A stretch of 26,425 nucleotides of DNA from DAOUCP01 sp034432155 (GTDB taxonomy: Bacteria > Chloroflexota > Anaerolineae > Epilineales > Epilineaceae). How positions within the stretch are numbered: position 1 is the first letter of the stretch; the number at the start of each line of letters is the position of its first letter. Below the pieces are notes generated by a model, which saw only the letters and a program-made list of their open reading frames with translations, was not told the origin of the DNA and made no database searches. The stretch is from the NCBI GenBank assembly GCA_034432155.1, contig DAOUCP010000013.1:1-26425 (forward strand), written 5' to 3'. A program made the position numbers and the translations under genes. Of this stretch, positions 23,440 to 26,425 are shown one piece after another.

Positions 23440-24975
23440 ATGGGTTGCGCGAGTGCGAGCGGTGTGAGTCGGTTGGTAGCTTGTTGGGTCCTGCTGGCCG
23501 GAAGCGGCCTGCTTGCCGGCCCGGTGGCGGCGCCCGGCTCTCCGGCCCCAGTGAATGCCTGGGAGCTCCACAAGCCCGTTCCGAGCGCGCGTGCGCTCTG
23601 GGCCACCGGCCAGCCACGGATCCTCTGGGACCGCCGCTACGACAACGGGGGTCAGGCCGAGCTGGCCTGGGACGCCGTGGAGACGACGGATCATGGCTTC
23701 CTGCTCGTCGGCATCACGGGGCCTACGCGCTGTTCCCTGGGCTGCAACGCCGATGGCTGGCTGCTGAAGATCGATCGCCGCGGCAGTGCGGTCTGGACGA
23801 AGCAGTCCGGCGGCCCGGGCTTCGACCTGCTCACGTCTGTCATTCGTGTCGGCGACGGCTATCTGGCCGCGGGCAGCCGGGTGGTCTGGCCGCAGGGGCG
23901 GCAGGCGTGGTTGCTGAAGCTGGCCGAAAACGGTGACCTGCTGTGGGAGAAGACGTACGGCGGAAGCCAGGACGACAGTGCGGCGGAGATCCTGGCCACC
24001 GAGGACGGCTTGCTCTTGCTCGGCGACACCGAGTCCTATGGAACGGGCGACGGCAAAGCCGATGCGTGGCTGGTGAAGCTTGATGGCGTTGGCAACGTGG
24101 TCTGGTCGCGGACGTACGACCTGGGCGCTCAGGACGGGGCGCTCTCCATCGCTCCTTTGGGGTCGGAACGCTTCCTGCTCGCCAGCGCCTCGTGCACCAG
24201 TGGCTGCGGCGGGCTCTTGCAGCAAGGATTTGCAGCGGTGATGACGCTTGACAAAACTGGCAACGTTATCCGTCAGATCCGATTCGTGACAGGGCCGAAG
24301 AATGTAGTGATCAGGGTTTTAGCCACCGGAGATAGTGGGGCTCTGCTTGTAGGGGTCACAAGTATGTACGATGTCTTTCCGAACGAAGATGTATGGATTG
24401 TAAAGCTAAATCGTGATACTGAAATAGAATGGTCTTCGACTATTGGTGACAGAGGAAGGTATGATGGCGGTTTTGATGTCGTCTATGGCGACCATGGACA
24501 GTACATCATATCTGCGTATTCGCAATCCTACCAAACAGCGGAACTGAATTTTGATAATTTCACGCTATATGGCATAAGCTCTACCGGAAAGCACTTGTGG
24601 ACCATTACCCTCGGTGGTCCTCAAAACGATCAAGCTCGCTCGATCATTCGGGCGTCGGAAGGTGGCTATCTAGTTGTTGGTTTTCGAGATGCGGTTTCGT
24701 GGCCGTTGGACCAGATCCCTGGAATGGCCGATTTCTGGGTGGTCCGGTTGGACGCGAGTCGGCCGGAGCCCGTCTTCCTGCCAGCGGTGGAGAAGGAGGT
24801 GCCGCCACAGGCTCCGGCGAGCGACGGGCGCTCGGCCGGCGGCCGAGTGCCACAGGGGAAACGGGTTCCCGACCTCGGCGCTAGCCAGCGGACGAGGACG
24901 GCAATAGAAGATCCATTGATCCGTTTGTCCAGCATAGAATGCGTACCTTCCACTCTCATACGAGCAACATTCTGA
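23440..24975 (+). CDS. Secreted seven-bladed beta-propeller protein (W-xx-YGG repeat type)
   Basis: The 511-aa product (ATG 23440) has a signal peptide (VACWVLLAGSGLLAGPVAA). Seven repeats of about 50 aa follow, with the pattern 'W-xx-YGG-xxD-xx-I-xxDGG-LL-G-xxS-xx-D-WLVKLD-xxG-xx-W', e.g. KADAWLVKLDGVGNVVW and ADFWVVRLDASR. Residues about 448-452 carry the FLPAV motif shared with the two VWA proteins. GC falls from about 68% in a 60-bp sample at 23641 to about 37% at 24361 within one frame. The last 25 or so codons (24900-24975) are antisense to a decayed FnIII-like gene, so the natural C terminus was probably near 24890 and has been replaced. Function is unknown beyond extracellular propeller. 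Confidence 0.75.
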   Translation: MGCASASGVSRLVACWVLLAGSGLLAGPVAAPGSPAPVNAWELHKPVPSARALWATGQPRILWDRRYDNGGQAELAWDAVETTDHGFLLVGITGPTRCSLGCNADGWLLKIDRRGSAVWTKQSGGPGFDLLTSVIRVGDGYLAAGSRVVWPQGRQAWLLKLAENGDLLWEKTYGGSQDDSAAEILATEDGLLLLGDTESYGTGDGKADAWLVKLDGVGNVVWSRTYDLGAQDGALSIAPLGSERFLLASASCTSGCGGLLQQGFAAVMTLDKTGNVIRQIRFVTGPKNVVIRVLATGDSGALLVGVTSMYDVFPNEDVWIVKLNRDTEIEWSSTIGDRGRYDGGFDVVYGDHGQYIISAYSQSYQTAELNFDNFTLYGISSTGKHLWTITLGGPQNDQARSIIRASEGGYLVVGFRDAVSWPLDQIPGMADFWVVRLDASRPEPVFLPAVEKEVPPQAPASDGRSAGGRVPQGKRVPDLGASQRTRTAIEDPLIRLSSIECVPSTLIRATF

Positions 24976-25445
24976 GGTTTCGTTGCAGTCATAAGTTCCC
25001 ACTAGGACGTCGAATGATCTTGCGGATGGAGACGGTACCACAAGTGGATAGGTCACCGGTACATTCATTGTCAGATGAAGATCGCAATAGACGTAATTCC
25101 TCATTATTACCTTGGCTGTGACTGTCACTACTATCACACATCGAATGTTACTCCAATCTCTAGCCACACTAATGTTGCAGGCCATAATGCGGTGACAATA
25201 AGTGCCATCTGCCTTGTTGGTAAAAGAACAAGCTCTCGCTTGACCATTATAGACTACGATTGGATTGGAGAACGATGAATCCGCATCTTCTTCCAGAGTG
25301 AAGCTCGTCACCCAATCAGCCCCCTGTGACAGCGTAATTAGCGTCAGCGTCTGGGTGGGTGATCCCAGGAAGCCAAGGGTTCGCCGGTAGAGGCGGTGTC
25401 GGCGTGGGAATGGGCCGAGGAATCCGTGTTGGCGCGAGTTGGTGT
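24900..25445 (-). pseudogene. Decayed secreted FnIII-like gene fragment
   Basis: The minus strand at about 25330-25130 encodes a clear FnIII-like domain: SFTLEEDADSSFSNPIVVY, then DGTYCHRIMACN and RDWSN, matching the 'YTLEED-x-F-P-VVY ... GTYYYRV-ACN ... WSN' pattern common in Chloroflexi. Just upstream, in another frame, lie the Pro/Thr linker RIPRPIPTPTPPLPAN and ITHPDADANYAVT, the usual lead-in to that domain. Five Cs at 25320-25324 (plus strand) sit at the frame change; four would join the two parts. Downstream the frame continues to about 24900 with a Cys-rich stretch, then runs into the propeller gene. No start or signal peptide is intact. I read it as a pseudogene with at least one homopolymer frameshift, low in GC like the neighbouring half of the propeller gene. 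Confidence 0.55.
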
Positions 25446-25939
25446 TAACGACCGCGTTGGGGCCCCCGACACAGGGCAGCTTGCAACCAACGGCAACCCG
25501 GACGAATCCGAATTCCCCATCAAGGTTCCACCGATCTCTCGAGCTCCTAGCAGTTGCCAACGCCCCGGCGGCCGCGTGTGTTAAGGTGCTGACAGTGCGA
25601 CTGCCGTGCCAGGCGGCCATGCGGTTGGCGGATGGACGCCACGGGGAATGGTGGGGACGCTTCAAGAAGGTCCATCGCGGTCGGATCCAGCAGCCGAATC
25701 GCCCCCTGCCTGATGGTGCCTTGGTCCGGCTGCGAAGAGTCGTTCTCCGGGCGCATGATGCCGGTGTCTTGCCGCTGTCACAACACATGTTATAGCATGC
25801 GCCGTGAGGCAGCAGGTGCGAAGCCGCGAATGGTTGTCCCCGCTTCTTAGTACTAGCTTACCCAGTACTTCGCCATTCCGTCCGCCGGCCTCAGGCGTAC
25901 AGCGCCCGGTTTCCGACGCGCGAGGCTGGTCATACGAGC
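25446..25939. other. Gene-poor stretch before the IS630 remnant
   Basis: Several frames are open here on both strands, but none shows recognisable domains, a signal peptide or a good ribosome-binding site. Part of it may be the ruined 5' end of the opposite-strand FnIII gene (minus-strand text DGEFGFVRVAVGCKLP near 25500). AGTACT occurs twice, at 25851-25856 and 25866-25871, without an obvious role. Confidence 0.35.
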
Positions 25940-26074
25940 ATGCGCTCCGTCTGGCCGTTGTTCATCGACAACTTCGTCGTGGCCCACAACAAGGCTGCCA
26001 CGCCCTTCGAGTGGACCAAAGCAGTACTGCACCCTGCTGACGTGCGCCCACGCTACGCGGACTTGTGCCAGTGA
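25940..26074 (+). pseudogene. IS630-family transposase, C-terminal remnant
   Basis: The 44 codons from 25940 read LFIDNFVVAHNKAATPFEWT and end RYADLCQ before a TGA. The 'FI-x-YN-xx-A-PF-WTK-xx-xx-RYA-LC' ending is characteristic of IS630-family transposases. Upstream, the same frame is not recognisable, so the DDE catalytic part is missing. The fragment is too short to be functional and marks old insertion or deletion activity near the tRNA fragment. Confidence 0.6.
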
Positions 26075-26201
26075 GTGCTAGGAGACTGGCTCGCGAACGG
26101 TGGGGTACCTGCGTCCGTTTCGGACCGTCTTGACGCCAGGGTTGGCCACGCAAACGAGCTCGGCCGGTCTCACGACTGGCCGACATTGGCGTCATATCAG
26201 G

Positions 26202-26243
26202 CAGGCAGCACAGGACTCGAACCTGCAGCCTGTGGTTTTGGAG
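26202..26243 (-). tRNA. Partial tRNA-Trp(CCA), 3' half only
   Basis: On the minus strand, 26243-26202 matches a tRNA from position 32 to 73. It has anticodon loop CTCCAAA with anticodon CCA (26241-26239), the 3' anticodon strand ACCAC, and a T-arm GCAGG-TTCGAGT-CCTGT that pairs fully. The acceptor strand GCTGCCT and discriminator G follow; CCA is not encoded (CCT). The 5' side is missing: the bases before the loop (GCCAT) cannot pair with ACCAC, and no AGGCAGC acceptor strand occurs upstream. Such 3' tRNA fragments are typical attachment-site scars of tyrosine-recombinase elements. It is not a functional tRNA. Confidence 0.75.
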
Positions 26244-26268
26244 ATGGCGGGGCTGGCCTAACCCAACT

Positions 26269-26299
26269 TCCACACTCGGGAGATGCAGATGCCCATTTG
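26269..26299 (-). repeat. 31-bp sequence, right copy of a window-spanning inverted repeat
   Basis: This is the exact reverse complement of 336-366. It lies 25 bp from the tRNA-Trp fragment and 14 bp past the stop of the minus-strand gene entering from the right edge. Outside the 31 bp, the two copies have no further similarity on the inner side. It probably marks the terminus of an element that continues beyond the window. Confidence 0.75.
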
Positions 26300-26313
26300 A
26301 CGGCCTCTTCTGG

Positions 26314-26424
26314 TCACTCCGCCGGGTTTTGGGTCCCTACGAGTCGCGTCCACGTCCGGACCGGCGTCATCACCTGACTCGGGATCCCGAGCGTGCGGTA
26401 GATCTGCTGGTGGACCGGCTCGGG
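26314..26424 (-). CDS. C-terminal 36 residues of an unidentified protein, truncated by the window edge
   Basis: Reading leftward from the edge, the frame gives VHQQIYRTLGIPSQVMTPVR then TWTRLVGTQNPAE and a TGA at 26316-26314. The text is protein-like and ends just before the 31-bp repeat, as the last gene of a mobile element would. I do not recognise the family. A transposase or recombinase tail is plausible only from context. Confidence 0.4.
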   Translation of the reverse strand, partial: PEPVHQQIYRTLGIPSQVMTPVRTWTRLVGTQNPAE

Positions 26425-26425
26425 G

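Noticed and set aside
23440..25445. Diversity-generating retroelement acting on the propeller or FnIII gene
   Set aside because: No reverse transcriptase and no template/variable repeat pair with adenine-specific differences could be seen; the GC step fits recombination better.
24670..25788. A single intact 372-aa minus-strand FnIII gene
   Set aside because: Only the middle third has FnIII-like text. The start region is Arg/Pro-rich noise, the linker that should precede the domain is in another frame, and the last part is antisense to the propeller gene.
26202..26243. Functional tRNA-Trp
   Set aside because: The 5' half (acceptor, D-arm and 5' anticodon strand) is absent and the bases present there cannot pair.

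Overview
The window looks like chromosomal DNA of a high-GC bacterium, most likely a Chloroflexota member (Thermomicrobia/Caldilinea-like). This is an inference from style: about 65-68% GC over most of the window, large secreted proteins with Thr/Pro-rich linkers, LVIVD-type and W-(x)n-YGG-type beta-propellers, and a short 'YLPxV'-like motif in three secreted proteins. No rRNA or other taxonomic marker gene is present. Both edges are mobile-element debris. At the left are the start of an IS256-like transposase, three degenerate 23-bp repeats and one copy of a 31-bp sequence. At the right are an IS630-like transposase tail, the 3' half of a tRNA-Trp gene and a second, inverted copy of the same 31-bp sequence.

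Layout. (1) 853-4140: a solitary type IIG (Eco57I/TaqI-C type) restriction-modification enzyme. (2) 4460-13532: a block of secreted proteins. It holds a propeller+VWA protein, an LVIVD-repeat propeller gene broken by two compensating single-base homopolymer changes, and a convergent 1440-aa protein with DUF11-like repeats and a C-terminal VWA domain. A 72-nt structured leader candidate precedes the last of these. (3) 14363-17004: a thiol/electron-transfer set, made of a HemG-like flavodoxin, a thioredoxin-CcdA fusion and a membrane-anchored rhodanese. (4) 17280-22860: a tight co-directional cluster with PadR regulator, 2x[4Fe-4S] ferredoxin, DUF5320 protein, Gly-rich zinc-ribbon protein, NifX-like protein, two ferredoxin-containing MinD-type ATPases, a MIP18/DUF59 protein, a second NifX-like protein and a radical SAM protein. 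(5) 23440-24975: a seven-bladed secreted propeller whose second half drops sharply in GC and which runs into a decayed opposite-strand FnIII-like gene. (6) 25940-26425: mobile-element remnants.

How the parts fit. The most interesting unit is region 4. Its gene content resembles the anaerobe-specific 'orange protein' (ORP) operons of Desulfovibrio: NifX-fold cofactor proteins with paired MinD ATPases carrying internal ferredoxin clusters. Here it has PadR control and added Fe-S assembly and radical SAM genes. I infer a system that assembles or inserts a metal-sulfur cofactor in anaerobic or microaerobic metabolism; its substrate is unknown. The adjacent rhodanese, CcdA-thioredoxin and flavodoxin genes could supply sulfane sulfur and electrons, but they form a separate transcription unit and the link is only positional. 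The secreted block and the propeller at 23440 appear to be cell-surface binding proteins; both VWA domains are bracketed by single cysteines that could form a disulfide clasp.
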